In this document: piece by piece, positions 46,101 through 58,689 of the stretch
How the letters are laid out: each line of letters begins with the position of its first letter
Numbering within the stretch: position 1 is the stretch's first letter
NCBI RefSeq assembly: GCF_025698545.1
Contig: NC_068570.1
Span: 33,685,924-33,749,923 of the forward strand
Reading direction: 5' to 3'
Source of the DNA: Gossypium raimondii
Taxonomy: Eukaryota > Streptophyta > Magnoliopsida > Malvales > Malvaceae
DNA: 64,000 nt
Made by a program: the position numbers and the translations under genes
Notes under the pieces: generated by a model
Seen by the model: the letters and a program-made list of their open reading frames with translations, nothing else
Databases searched by the model: none
Told to the model about the DNA's origin: nothing

Positions 46101-49100
46101 ATATTTACTCACCAAAACACGTCAAAATCAAGTGTGGGAATCAATTAGTTCCTTATTATTTACATAAACATTCACCTAGGTACATGCCATATACTTAAAA
46201 CAAAAATAGTGGGGATAGCATACTTTTCTCCAAGCTCTTGGGGTTTGATGAGATGTGAAGAGACTGATGCTCGATAATTCCTCATTTCACATCTTTACCT
46301 ATGTGTTAAAAATAACGTGGTAAGCTTGTGAAAGCTTAGTGAGTACAACTAGAATTAAACTTACCTTTAATTAAATAAATGAAATATAGTTCAATAGCAT
46401 TATAGCAAATAAGTATAGAACAATTTAGTATTAGTATCCCCATACTATAACTCAATCATTATAATTTCTTTAATTATCATTCCATCACTAACACATAATC
46501 TTGTTATATTATTCTTAGCTTTATTTTTGTCTCTTTTATCATTCAACGGTGGCCCAATGTAGACTTTACAGAACACTTAGGACATATGGAAATAGTATAG
46601 GGATGCACCGAAGTGCAATAACAGAACAGAGTAGCACCAGAGTGCCATGTCAGAACAGAATAGCACTCAAGTGCTTAATCAGAACAGAGCGACACTGAAG
46701 TGCCATGTCAGAACTGAGAGAGTGCTAAGTATTTCCTAATGGCATGCCATCTATATCCCACTAGTTCTCATCTTGTCTACTTGGGCAATTATATCAGAAT
46801 CAACTTCATTTTCACATTTCAGAACAGAATTTGCACATTTTGAATTTATTTCACTCATATATTTTCGTTAACTATGTTATTAAAAATCATTGTTTTTTAC
46901 ATTTAAAATCAACTTCTCAGTCTTTGATTGAGAAGTTTTCATATGATTTAAATTAATCTCGAAATTATCTTCTTTATGGTATATATATTCCCATGAATTT
47001 TAGGTATTATCACAACATTACTTCAAACACCTTGGTGATCTTAGAGTCAATGGCTGCACATGATGTTAGGACTTTGATATATTCTAGTACATGTGCCACA
47101 TATGGAGAGCCTGAAAAGATGCCAATCACTGAAGAAACCCCACAGGCAAGTTGCAAACTTGGTTTTATGCTTAACCATTTTGCTATTTTTTTGTTTGGGG
47201 CCAAAGATTAAGTGATCAACATTTATCAACTTATTGATTAATATAGAGTTATATTACAAGGCAACTGACCTTTGTTTTGGAACCAACTCAGGTTCCAATC
47301 AATCCATATGGAAAAGCTAAGAAGATGGCAGAGGATATTATCCTGGATTACTCTAAGAACTCAGACATGGCAGTAATGATCCTAAGGTTTTTTTATTTAT
47401 TTTAGTTTACTTTAGAAGCTTTTAGGTTACTCTATGTTGTTTTCTCATTGTGCATAATTTTAGTAACTTACCAAAATCCCAGAAGTCTTCCAGGCCTTAA
47501 ACCAAAACTAAGTATGTTAGATCTTTATACTTTCCCATTGGAGGACGTTAATTGATAAGTTCTCATTGTTCTTCCAGCCAACTGCTGCATAGATAAGACA
47601 TATACATGGAAGGTCTACCTATTCCTGTTTTTATTGTATTTTGTAGTTCTAGATTACAAGGAAACCTTAGAAGGTGGCTGAGTTCAGATTATTGTAATTA
47701 TGAAGTTAGTATTGATGAACTTTGTAGACCTAGAAGGACTTCTAGTATCATATTCAATGTGTAGAGTTCTGACCACAACTACTGATAGTCCAACAATATG
47801 CTCTTCTTTTTATTTATCCTTTTTACAGATTAAAAACTTGCAGCAGTTATGATTAATATGTTTTTGGTAAATTTTAGATACTTCAATGTGATTGGATCAG
47901 ATCCTGAAGGAAGATTAGGTGAGGCTCCCAGACCTGAGTTGCGTGAGCATGGACGAATTTCAGGTGCTTGTTTTGATGCAGCACGTGGTGTTATTCCTGG
48001 TCTAAAGGTGTGTGATTCCTTTAATCCCTTCACTTTGATTCTTTAATGATTGCTTCGTACTTCCAGCTTCACCTGGGGTCAAGAAGTAAACAACTAGTCA
48101 TATACAGGCAACCTAGATAATAGTTTGACATATTTTAGGAAGATTGTGAACACCAAAAATGGTGCAGATCCAATTCAATGTTCTGATTTTAATTTTTAAA
48201 ACTTGGGGAGAGTAGCAGCAGCGAGCTTTCTTGAAGGCCTGTGCAATATATTGTTGATGTAAAATTGCATAATTTTGAGAATGCTATTCTCTTCCTACAT
48301 ACGAGGAAGTGCAAATAAGTCTACTGAAGTGATGATCTAACATGAAAGCAATCAAATTGTTGATTCTGTGTGTGAAAACAAAAAAAAGTTCATTATCAAA
48401 ATTATATATAAGTGACTCTGCGGTTTGACAACCACTAGAAAAATTTCTGTGAACATATAATGCCTACATTTTCATCTTTTCCTTGAAACAAGTTTGTTGT
48501 AGATGATTTTGCATAGCCAGATGCATTATGTATTTAATTTTATTTTCTTTTATGCTGACATCCTCTTTGCAAGCATCTGCCTAATACTTTAGTTAGATCT
48601 TGGAGCTCATGGACGATTTGAAAGATCTGGGTGAAGAATTCAGTCATTTCACATGTTTAACAATGGTCCCTTTCTCAAGTGAAAAAGTACATGTAGTGTA
48701 TAAGATAAATTAACTCTGTGTTATTTATTACAACTGTACTTTGTATGTGCTTATTGCGTGTTTGTTTATTCTTGTAACTTTACAAGTTATCACACCTGTC
48801 ATCCAACATGTCCATGGTTTTGCCTTTATGTTTCAAATGATTTCAGTGAACAAAGGGCCACGATGGGGCTTTGTGGTAATTTATATTGGTTATTGGGATT
48901 TTCATGCAGGTCAAGGGAACAGACTACAAAACACATGATGGGACTTGCATACGTGATTATATTGATGTTACTGACCTGGTTGATGCTCATGTGAAAGCTC
49001 TTAAAAAGGCAAAGCCCGGTGAAGTGGGAATCTACAATGTTGGCACTGGAAGAGGTAGATCAGTGAAGGAGTTTGTGGAAGCATGTAAGAAAGCCACTGG

Positions 49101-49284
49101 GGTGGAGATCAAAGTTGACTATCTGGCCCGCCGACCTGGAGATTATGCTGAAGTGTTTAGTGATCCAACTAAGATCAGGCATGAGCTGAATTGGACAGCT
49201 CAGTTTACTGATCTCCAGGAAAGTTTACAGATTGCGTGGCGATGGCAAAAGGCACATCGTGATGGATACGCAGCAGCCTCTTAG
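43193..49284 (+). CDS. UXE1: UDP-arabinose 4-epimerase (MUR4/UXE1-like), 9 exons
   Basis: Exons: 43193-43253, 43651-43775, 44346-44459, 44543-44650, 44753-44844, 47004-47145, 47292-47386, 47878-48007 and 48910-49284. Phases agree and the product has 413 residues, near the family's usual length. Residues ~30-53 ([19 protein letters not shown]) form a type II membrane anchor for the Golgi. The SDR fold shows the NAD-binding motif [10 protein letters not shown], the Thr/Ser site [10 protein letters not shown] and the catalytic YGKAK (YxxxK). The enzyme interconverts UDP-xylose and UDP-arabinopyranose for wall polysaccharides and proteoglycans. All introns are GT-AG except intron 6 (GC-AG). Intron 5, at 2.16 kb, is enlarged by an LTR insertion. 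UDP-glucose 4-epimerases are related, but the N-terminal anchor and wording fit UXE/MUR4. Confidence 0.95.
45550..46853. mobile_element. Probable solo LTR in intron 5 of the UXE1-like gene
   Basis: Starts TGTAACACTCCTTACCCG, a Ty3-type LTR start common in cotton, and ends TTTCA. It is flanked by the 5-bp direct repeat CTCAT (45545-45549 and 46854-46858). It contains an array of about eight TGTCTCGAGACA-like words (45765-45990) and a tandem 'gcact.aagtgc..cagaacag' repeat (46590-46720). No coding region. The 5' end is clear; the 3' end rests on the short duplication. Confidence 0.6.
47146..47291 (+). other. GC-AG intron (intron 6) of the UXE1-like gene
   Basis: The donor is CAG|GCAAGT and the acceptor CTCAG|GTTCC. 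Using the GC donor keeps phase 0 and joins ITEETPQ to [11 protein letters not shown], as the family requires. No GT donor nearby would do so. Confidence 0.9.
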
Positions 49285-50190
49285 GTGATGGTTTCCTCTC
49301 TATAGTCTACTCAGCCATTTTAGCAATTGGCATATTGAAGACTACCCCTAGGTGGCCCCAATTTTCAGCTGTTTATGGAGGGGTGGGAAAATGGAGATGA
49401 AAATTCACTTGTTCAGTACTTGGCTAGTTATATATATATAGAGAGAGAGAGAGAGAGTGAGTGAGAGAGAGTGAGTGAGCAGCTAATTCATTATATACGT
49501 GTATTTGAAGAGATAAATGATAGTTTAGTCAATAATAAGATGATGAAGACCCAGCTCAGGCGCAGTTTTATTGATTTTTTTTTTCTTTCTCCCATATTTT
49601 CTTTCATGCTTCGTTATCATTACCAATCCAATACAATGATTCAATAATTCTCGCTGCTTGTGTGCCTGCCGAAAAGATAACCCCTGTAAGGTGAAATTAA
49701 CAAGTTATGTTTCAATTCTTTCAAAAGAAAAATAAAGAAGAAAAGTACGAGGCTTCTTTTAGACTGACGGTGAGACTTTATTGGTAAGATTAAAAACAAT
49801 GATAAATGTGTGTTTAGATATAAACATAGTGATGGCAGTGAGGGAAAAATAAAAATAATTTTAAAGATATTAGATTGAAATAAGTGTATATAAAAAAATA
49901 TTAAAACCATACTTATATTAAATAATAAAATATAAAATAAAATAATGTTAATGTCAATGTTAAATGAATCTTAAAAATATTAGAGTTATATTTATATTAA
50001 ATTATTAAAATAAATTTTATATTGATTAATATATATAATCACTATATATTTATACGAATTAAACCTTAACAAAACAACATTCAATTATTTATATTTTTCA
50101 TATTTTTATAGTATTTTAATTTATTCAATATTTTAAAGTATAAAATTTAATTCACTCAAAATATTACCATATTATTTTATATTAAATTTC
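49285..50190. other. 3' UTR of the UXE1-like gene and AT-rich spacer
   Basis: The 3' UTR probably ends in 49530-49620, near 'aataataag'. It holds a (TA)n(GA)n microsatellite at about 49431-49478. Beyond it the DNA is A/T-rich with no gene, up to the LINE target duplication at 50191. Confidence 0.6.
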
Positions 50191-50699
50191 AATTAATTAT
50201 TAATTTTTTTTGAAATAAAAGACTGAGATTTTATTGAAGATAGAATAAAACAAAACAAACAACCGGACCCAATCAAAGGCCCAAAACAAAATGAATTCGC
50301 AAAGATCGGCCTAAATAAAACAGAAATAAAGAAACTTCCTAAAAAACTTTCCAGGTACTTACTAACCAGAATTGAAAACAGCAAACACAAAATTAAAAAG
50401 AAAATAATTTAAAATCAACCCAGTCAAATAAAAAAAAGGCTGGATGCCATAAAGTTTGTTGACTAGTCATTTCCAATGCTCCAGAATGTTCTGTCGATAA
50501 CTTTCCCTGAGATCTTTATACTTTCTTTTGATATCTGTTTTAATTGCTTTTCTGCACATCTCTCCTTTAATCTGGCTCCCTAAGCCAAGTTCCTACCGAG
50601 ACAAAAGCATGGCCTTCCAGTTCTTCTCCCCTCAGATAAGTATCTTCTTATTTCTTGAGCGCATTCTTTGCTAATCTATGAGCATATGAGTTCTAAGAT

Positions 50700-53600
50700 C
50701 TGTGAATATATTAAAAAATAAGTTCTTAAAAATCAGCTTTCTTTTTCTGAATATCTCTGATAATGGCTCCGATTATTGACTTGTCTGTTGAAGTTGCTTG
50801 ACATTTTTTTATTACTGTTTTTGAATCCCCCATAAGTCTGACTGATTGGATTCTAAGTGAACTCCCTAATTTTGTACCTTCTAAGCATGCATATGCCTCT
50901 GCTGTGAAAGGTGATGGGACATTTCTATGTATAACCGTCTTTAACACCATTAAGTTTCCCCTCAGATCCCACCCTACTAAACCTGACGCTGATCTGAAGG
51001 TTCTGTTGTTAAACGCTGCATCAAAATAGATTCTCATTCTCGGTATGACCTCCTGTGTTTTATTACTTCTGCTTATGCTTTCATTCTTTTTTAAGCTTTT
51101 TAAACCTTCATATTCTGCCATATGTCTTTGAATATTTTGTGCTAAATCCCTTCCTGTAGTGTTTTTCCTCTCGTGTACCAGTTGATTTCTGGAGAACCAT
51201 AACAGCTATAGAGCGTAACAGAAGAGTAGACATTGGCCATTGTTACTTCTCTTGAAAACCCAGGTTAGCCACTCCCATATATTTTGACTCATGTTATTCA
51301 TAACCCATGAGAGATTTAACTGTTGCCAAACTTCAGTTGTCATAGGGCATTCACGGAAGACGTGGGCACTTTCTTCAATCGCCAAATAGCATCGGGCACA
51401 TCTATCATTGGAAATGACCCTCCTATACCTAAGATTAGCAAAATTTGGTATAAAGTCCCAGGATATCTGCCAGACTGTAAATGCAATTTTTGAGGGCAAC
51501 TGTAGGCTCCAAAGTTTCTTGTAAAGTTCTTTTAATTCGGTCTGTATTAAATAGTCATTAGGTACCCGATTAACATCTTCTAATAGTTTATAGGCACTGC
51601 GGACCGAAAACTCACCAGATAGTTCTCCTTTCCACACCTGAATATCCTCATGCTCAATCGCTGCTAGGGGGATCTGCAGAATTTTCCTAGCAATTTCCTC
51701 TTGAAAGGTACTATTAATCAAGTCCATTCTCCATTTCCTACTTGATAAATCAATAAGATCGGAAACTAACTGTAATTCACCTCTGTTTGTTCTATTTTGT
51801 GCGTCGATTTTATCGATCCCCTGAATCCAGTTATCTTCTCATATGGAGATGCTATCCCCTGTACCCACCCTCCAGCTCATCCCTTTTTGGAGAAGACCTT
51901 TTGCTGCTCAGATACTCTTCCAGGTAAAAGAAGGTAAATTTCCCAACTCTACAGATAAGAAACTAGAATACAAGAAATATTTTGCTTTAAGAACTCTGGC
52001 TAATAATGAATCTGGAAAACTAATGAGACGCCAACCTTGTTTTGCTAATAACGCAATATTGAATTGACCAAGATCTCGAAAACCTAAACCACCATATTCT
52101 TTTAAAGAACAAAGATTTTCCCACGTGCACCAATGAATTCCTTTTTTACCCTTTCCTTTCTGCCACCAGAATTCACCTACAATGCTCTCCAATTCTTTAC
52201 GTAAAGCTCTGGGTAGTAAGAAACATGCCATCGAATAGGTTGGAATAGCCTGAAGTATGACCCTTATAAAAACTTCTTTGCCTCCTTGAGATAAGAACCT
52301 GATACTCCAATTATCGATATACTTCTTGAAACGGTCCTTCAGATTCTGAAAAAGCTTCCTTTTTCCTTCGACCCATCGTATTAGGCAACCCCAAGTATCG
52401 CTCTAGATCATTCGACCTACGAACCCCCAACAAATTGACAACCTGACTTATGTCCTCCTCCAGCGTGTTTTTGCTAAAAAATACTGTTGATTTTTCAAAG
52501 TTTACACATTGACCCTAGCAAGTTTTATATTTTTCTAAAATTTCCTTGAAGATGTTAGCACCCTTCCTTGTTGCCCCCCCAAATAATATGCAATCATCAG
52601 CAAATAAAATATGGGAAACCTGTGGTCCATTTTTGCTAATCCTGACCCCTTTCGAAATGCCTCTTTTCATTGCCGATCTTAATAGGCTCGATAGACCCTC
52701 ACCGCATAAAAGAAATAAGAACGGGCTTAGTGGATCGCCTTGTCTCAAACCTCTTGTTGGCGAAAAATTATCCCCTCTGTGCCCATTAATGATTACTGAA
52801 TAGGAAACGGTGGATACACATTTCATAATGGCCTTCACCCAGTTAAGGTCAAACCCTATCTTTAACATAATTTCTTCAATAAAACTCCATTCAACCCTAT
52901 CGTAAGCTTTGCTCATATCTAGTTTAACGGCTATAAAACCTTTTTTCCTAGTTTCTTCAGTTTTAACTTGTGCAGTACTTCATATGCTAGTAACACGTTG
53001 TCTGATATTAATTGACCTAGTACAAAAGCACTTTGGGCTTCATCAATACATTTCCCAATAACATTCCGAAGCCTATTAGCTATTACCTTTGCTATAATTT
53101 TATAAAGTACATTGCATAGACTAATCGGCTTAAACTGCGACATATTTAAAGGGCTATTGACTTTGGGTATAAGCACTATATTTGTAGAATTAATTTGACT
53201 AACCTCCATATCACCATTCAACATTCGGTGGAAATAAGAAATGACATCTTCTCCCACAATCTACCAACATTTCTGATAAAAAGCTGCTGGAAAGCCATCT
53301 TCCCCTGGTACCTTCGTTGGACCCATGTCAAAGACAACTTCTGTAATTTCATCCTTAGAATATGAAGCTATAAGTTTTTGATTGTCTTCCTCGTGAATAC
53401 ACCGCTCAACCTCTGATAGTATATGATCATAATTCCCCATTCTTCCTGCTAAAAATAGGTTTTGAAAATAAGCCCGCGCCGAAACTTCAATATCCTGCAT
53501 AAACACCAACTCTCCCCCTTCTTCGTTTTCCAACTTATGAATAAAATTCTTCTTCTTCCGCTGTGAAGCTTGGATATGAAAGAATTTTGTATTTTTATCT

Positions 53601-54655
53601 TCAAACTTCAACCAATTTGTTCTGGCCCTTTGTTCCCAATAGCATCCGTCTTTTTCAATCTCAAAATTCAAACTTATTTTTGTATCGATCAATTTAGCTA
53701 AAGTCTTATCATCCCTTTCAACTTCAACCAACTCCCCAAGCTTTTCTGTAAGAACCCGTTTAGTTTTTTTTCCTGTTAATTTAAATTTTCCTAGCCCATT
53801 CCTTCAAACCTTCTTTTAAATTCTCCAGTCTCTGTAGCAATTCCCCTGAAGATTTCTCCTACAAACACTTAACCACGTTTATAAAGGTTTCCTCCATTAA
53901 CCACCAAGCTTCAAATCTAAAATTTCTGTTCCATACTTGATCTTCATATTTCCTAGTATCTATGAGAAGAGGGCAATGATCTGAAAACGTATGAGTAAGA
54001 TGTTAGACTTTCGCCTCTGGAAACAGCACAATCCACTCTGTGTTAGCAACTCCTCTGTCAAGTCGTTCTTGAATATTTGTCTCCGGTAAATTACCTCTCT
54101 CCCAAGTGAACCAGCTGCCTTCAAATCCCACATCATATAGTTGACAATCTTCTAGTGTTTTCCAAAATAATTCCATCCTTCTTTCATCTCTAGGTAGCCC
54201 TCCTTTTTTCTCAAATCCATACATGATTTCGTTGAAATCTCCACACACCAACCAAGGAATTACCTCCCCTACAGCTAATCTCTTCAAAACTTCCCATGAA
54301 TTGTTCCTATCCTGTACATATGGGGAACCATAAAAACCTGTGAATCTCTATTTTACTCCTTTTTCTTTATCTTCAACTAACATGTCAATATGTCTTTTAG
54401 AAAAACTTCAGAGCATTATATCCATGTCAGTTCTCCATGCTAAGCACAATCCTCCTCTTGTGCCTTCAGGCTCTACTTCAATCCCGTTTAAGAAACCACA
54501 TCTTCTACGAACTATTTTCATCTATTTTTTACTAACTTTTGTCTCTATGAAGTAGACTATTTGGGGATTATTTATCTTCAGTAAATACTGAAGTCTTTTA
54601 ATCGTCCGTTGTCTCCCCAAACCACGGACGTTCCAACTTAAAATTTTTATTGCTC
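50700..54655 (-). pseudogene. LINE ORF2: endonuclease, reverse transcriptase, RNase H
   Basis: The expected start codon near 54645 is ATA, followed by the usual opening KILSWNVRGLGRQRTIKRL. The AP-endonuclease keeps LVCGDFNEIM, GSWFTWERG and RLDRGVAN (54287-54003). RT (53731-52515) keeps NIVLIPKV, FKPISLCNVLYKIIAKVIAN, GLRQGDPLSPFLF and the catalytic LFADDCILFGG. A zf-RVT block (51727-51206) has CARCYLAIEESAHVFRECP. RNase H (51121-50726) has IYFDAAFNNR and FTAEAYACLEG. About six stops and several frameshifts separate these parts. RNase H at the C-terminus is typical of plant L1. Confidence 0.88.
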
Positions 54656-54663
54656 TCGGCCGG

Positions 54664-55716
54664 CTAACCTCTTGGCAGCCGCCGATGATAAAAAATTAGA
54701 CTCTTCCATCTCCCCCTATTTCGCTTTTTCCCCTCCTCCCCTATTAATGTTTCATCTTCCAAATCATACTCCATAGCTACTTTTCCTTGAAAGGACTCTA
54801 ATTTATCCTTCCTTTGATCAGCAGATGATCCTCCCCCTTCTAAACTAAACCCCAATCTTGAGTCAATGAAATTCTTCTTACTCCCTTTCAAATCCCCATC
54901 CCTTGAACTAAGCCCTATCGTTCTGTTCCCCATCCAACTTCCTTCTCCTTTACTTTCACCCTCTTCTCGTAGCCAAATACTATTCATTGCTAGAGCTCTA
55001 CGAGATGGAGCTCGCAAAGATAAATCCCAACCCATCTCAATGATATCCACCCCCATCATCATTCTTGCCTTACAATAAGAATCATTATGCCCCAAACGGC
55101 CGCAGAAAAAACAAAATAGTGATAAGCGCTCATATTTAAACTTAACATACGAACATATCCCACAGCTCATAACCTGTTTCTTTCTTCTCAATGGTTTCCT
55201 AACATCAATCTACACCCTAATCCTCATGTAGTTACTATTTTCCTTTCCCAGATTTGAACCATCATACTCTAAGAAAACTCCAATAAAATTACCCAATTGC
55301 ATCGCTAAACTCTCAGAGAATAAACCAACTGGAACATCATGGATTCGTACCCAAAAGGGAACAAAAACTAGAGGTATTTTCAATTGATCTTCACCCCTTT
55401 TCAATTTACACAAAATTAGTAAATGATTATTAAAAGTCCAGAGAATGCCCTTTAAGACTCTCTTCATATCCATATAATGATAAAACTTGAAGAGGTACCT
55501 TTATTCCCCCAGATCACGGATTTGCACCCCACAGACAGGACGCCATAAATTTGCCAGAGTGCTCTTCATGGCCGAAAAATGTATTATACTTGCTGTTAAG
55601 AAGCAACCCACAAGCTGATAATCTACTACTTCTCTTTGCATAGTTGGATCTGCTTGGACTAACAAGATTTCTTCTTCTTCTTCATTGAGCGATAGATTTG
55701 CTAATTCAGTCTCCAT
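54664..55716 (-). pseudogene. LINE ORF1: DUF4283 and zinc-knuckle nucleic-acid-binding protein
   Basis: METELANLSLNEEEEEILLV opens a DUF4283 domain (WTFNNHLLILCKL, VPFWVRIHDVPVGLFSE). A knuckle CFFCGRLGHNDSYC follows, then a basic, low-complexity tail. Two single-base stops (TAA near 55500, TAG near 55210) interrupt an otherwise continuous frame of about 350 codons. In plant L1 elements this protein binds the RNA. Confidence 0.85.
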
Positions 55717-55910
55717 GCTTGCAGGACTTGAAAATCGAAGGAACTCTCCCGCCTTCTAGATGACAAAAAGGGAATATCCTACAGACGACGAACACCAAGA
55801 CTTGAAAATAATAAAAAAACAGAACGAAAAACAAAAAACCTAAAAACTCATGCCAAAGGCGACAGACAAAGCGTGCTAGAGTAGCAGACTCTCTAATTAA
55901 TTATTAATTT

Positions 55911-56540
55911 ATTTATATAGTTATATATATATATATTATTTTATGATTCTATTAATGTCTTTATTGATATTATTTTTATATAATTAATGATCTAAATTTA
56001 TATGTATATCTCTTACTAAGAACATTAAAAAATGCTGGTACTGGAAAAGAAAAGCATGTGAGTAAAGACAAAAGATAAAAATGTAATTTAAGTTGTAAAC
56101 GTAACTTTGCTTTTTTTTTTCTATTGGCCCTTAAAAGGTCATTAAGAATAGTAAAGTGTAGTGCGATGAAAATTTTTAAAGGCCCTAAATATTCTTCAAT
56201 TGTTCCCTTCAAGGCCACCAAAGACTATTTTTATCTATCTTTATATTTTGTATAATTATTAGTAATTAATAGATCGCAATATGTCTCAATTCTGGCAAAA
56301 TAAGGTCTATAGGCCATTTTTTTAATTTGGGTTTTACGCTGATTTTAAATTTAATTAGGGATCTAGGTTGGTTTGTTAGAAAACGTGTTCAGTTAAATAC
56401 GTTTTTCAATTCTCTCTTAGGGTTAGACTTTTTCTTAAGGTTTAAGGTTTTGGGTATTTTGAAAGTGTTTAGGGTTTTTGACTGAAACGGCAAAAAATCT
56501 TAGGTAATTTTAAGAAGTCGGGGATGTGATAATGCACCTC
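55911..56540. other. AT-rich spacer right of the LINE
   Basis: No gene is seen. 56340-56470 has 'ttagggttagac', 'ttaaggtttaaggttttggg' and 'ttagggtttttg' words of the telomere-like type, too few to call an array. Confidence 0.4.
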
Positions 56541-57475
56541 AGCACATATACATTTCATATGTCATAGCAAAATAAGACCATGACCCTAGAAACCCATTGT
56601 GGGGAAATTCGATTTCAGGGTAATAATGCTTGATACAATCAAGGGTTGAATTCAACGTGAAAGTCCCAACTGGTGATCGTGATGCGGTCACGGGTTCGAG
56701 TCTAATCGGGGGACCAGATGACAGTCGTTACGCGGTCAGGAGTTCAAGTTTTTTGGATACTCACAAATAATGCCCTATATATACCATACATAAGACTGAG
56801 GCCGTAATCATACGAAAAAACTCTAGGGACTTCCTATGTAATCAACATAATTTTTTCTCTATTTCCAAGCAGCCGATATCTCTAACCTTTCATTATTGTT
56901 TGAAGGCCAACACCTAGGTGGATGCAAGAGGGCTTTCAAGAGGAGAGCGGATGTTCCGGCATAGCAGAGGTCAAACTCGAGTCGGCGCGACAATGGTTGT
57001 AGTTATTAATGGGTTGTGTAATAACAAAAATCATCGTTGCTGAGCATCACCTTTACTGTACCATAATAGCCATTCCTCGCCTGAGAGTCCTCTTGCATCA
57101 ACGACGGTGCCAGCCTTCAAACAAGAATGAAGGTTAAAGGTACCAATTGCCTGGAAATGGAGAAAACAATTACACTGATTATAGCTAGAAGCCCTAGAGT
57201 TTTTCCGTATGAATATGCCCTCAAACTTCTGTATGGTATTTATAGGGCATCATTTTTAGGTATTCGAAAAGGTTGAGCTTGTGGCCGCATAATGACTATC
57301 AACTGGCTCCCCCGTTATACCCCGATCCATTACCACATAATAACCGTCGATTGAGACCTCCACATCTACTTCTACCATTGATCGTACAAAGTAAAATCAC
57401 CCCAGAATCGACTTCCCTAGGATAGGCTTTGGAGAAATTGATCCCCATCTCGACATGATATATGAAATGTGCGCG
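56541..57475. repeat. Imperfect inverted repeat, ~0.4-kb arms
   Basis: 56541-56945 pairs with the reverse complement of 57065-57475, with gaps. Matching landmarks include 'tgccctatatataccatac' against 'tgccctataaataccatac', 'cgaaaaaactctaggg' against 'cggaaaaactctaggg', and 'tgtttgaaggccaacacc' against 'tgtttgaaggctggcacc'. The loop is ~120 bp. Each arm reads like an LTR promoter and leader pointing inward. It is either a foldback element or two diverged LTRs in inverted orientation. No ORF. Confidence 0.75.
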
Positions 57476-58164
57476 GCTCAGGGCGATATCGCATCACCGA
57501 TGAGTCAAGAATACCTCGAATGTAAATGAAATATCCTTCATGACTGGAATTTTTAAGACTGGGAAATGGTTTATAGTGGAGAAATAGAAAGGATTGGAGA
57601 GAAATTATATGAGTGAGAGATGATGAAGCTGGGTACATGAGAGCCATTTTATAGGCTCATGGAAGGGTCTATTTGCAAAGGTAAACCTTTAAAGCGCACT
57701 GGAACATATTCTAAATGTGTTGAAGTGTTTAAATCATCTGAAATACTCAAAGTGTCAGACTTTCCAGCCTAGGGAATTGTAAATTCGTTAGAGAAATCTT
57801 GCCCAGCTGAGGGGGCTTTCCTGCCAACAGAGAAAGTACCTTTTCGTATGATGGTTGTGCACATTATTAAGTGTAGAATCTCGATAAAGTTATATGAGTT
57901 CTGAATGCATGATTAAAATTATTTGCACTATACATTATACAATGAATGTGTGGATTCGTAAAAATAATACATAGCATGTATTCTCTTTCTTCCTACACAA
58001 TTCTCTTATAAAAGGGGCGTAATTTTGATAACATAGACACACATTAAGTTAGTATCAAACTAGACACACATCAAGTTAGTATCAAACTACTCTCTACTTA
58101 TTTTTTTACATTTATTCATCCAAACCGTGACTGATATCAAAATGAGTCAATGAGAGTCAACAAG
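57476..58164. other. Spacer between the inverted repeat and the MULE-D relic
   Basis: A minus-strand ORF of 76 codons at 57647-57417 overlaps the right arm of the inverted repeat and has no recognised domain. The duplicated phrase 'agacacacatcaagttagta' occurs twice near 58035-58085. A MULE terminal repeat would be expected here but I cannot identify it. Confidence 0.35.
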
Positions 58165-58480
58165 TGAAATCCGTTATATACTACGATGGTCAAATTTGTA
58201 ATACAGAGTTTGGGGTGGAGTTTGTGAGTGAAGTCTGTGGAATTAACGTTCAATAGTACCATTGAAATGTGTGAGCTAGGGACTAGAATCAAAAGGAAAG
58301 TCAGTAGATCGAGCTGGGGAAGAATTCGATGTGATTAGCGAGACGCATCTTGATACGGTCATATCATCGCACATCTCAAGCGGAAATGTTGTTATTGAGT
58401 TATATGTCGAGTGCGTCGATGCTGATGGATCTGGCCCATCTTTGACCTCAGGTGTGGCAAATATGGGTACATAGATAGTA
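58165..58480 (+). pseudogene. mudrA N-terminal relic of MULE-D
   Basis: In successive frames: VIYYDGQICNTEFGVEFVSE, VELTFNSTIEMCELGTRIKR and ETHLDTVISSHISSGNVVIE. These are the PB1-like N-terminal pieces seen in MULE-A, B and C. The gene stops there, with no DDE domain. The partner PMD relic follows in convergent orientation, so this is the same layout as the other MULEs, reversed. Confidence 0.75.
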
Positions 58481-58689
58481 ATAATGCTGTTTTAAGAACA
58501 TACAATTTATTTAGTTTTTGGTAACAAGGTAAATAAAAAAAAATTCATATTCAAAACAATATGTCAATAAAAAAATTTGACATTTGTTATTTAACGATGA
58601 AACATAAATAGTAATAATGAGAAGTGGTTTGTTTGAATGAATAACCTCGGTTTTTTTTATTTATGACATGTCTATATTAAAATAATTAA

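Larger units (their letters stand above)
50207..55894 (-). mobile_element. L1-type LINE, full length, 5.7 kb, decayed
   Basis: It is flanked by a perfect 16-bp target duplication AATTAATTATTAATTT (50191-50206 and 55895-55910). On the minus strand it runs from 'agagagtctgctactctagc' through ORF1 and ORF2 to a short A tail next to the duplication at 50207. The T-rich insertion site fits target-primed reverse transcription. The intact 5' end is unusual, as many plant LINE copies are 5'-truncated. Confidence 0.93.

Noticed and set aside
50726..51727. Independent host RNase H gene
   Set aside because: It lies in frame order after the LINE reverse transcriptase and inside the LINE target duplication.
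56670..56740. A tRNA gene or SINE suggested by GGGTTCGAGTCT (B-box-like)
   Set aside because: No matching A box, no cloverleaf, and the word is not kept in the other arm of the inverted repeat.
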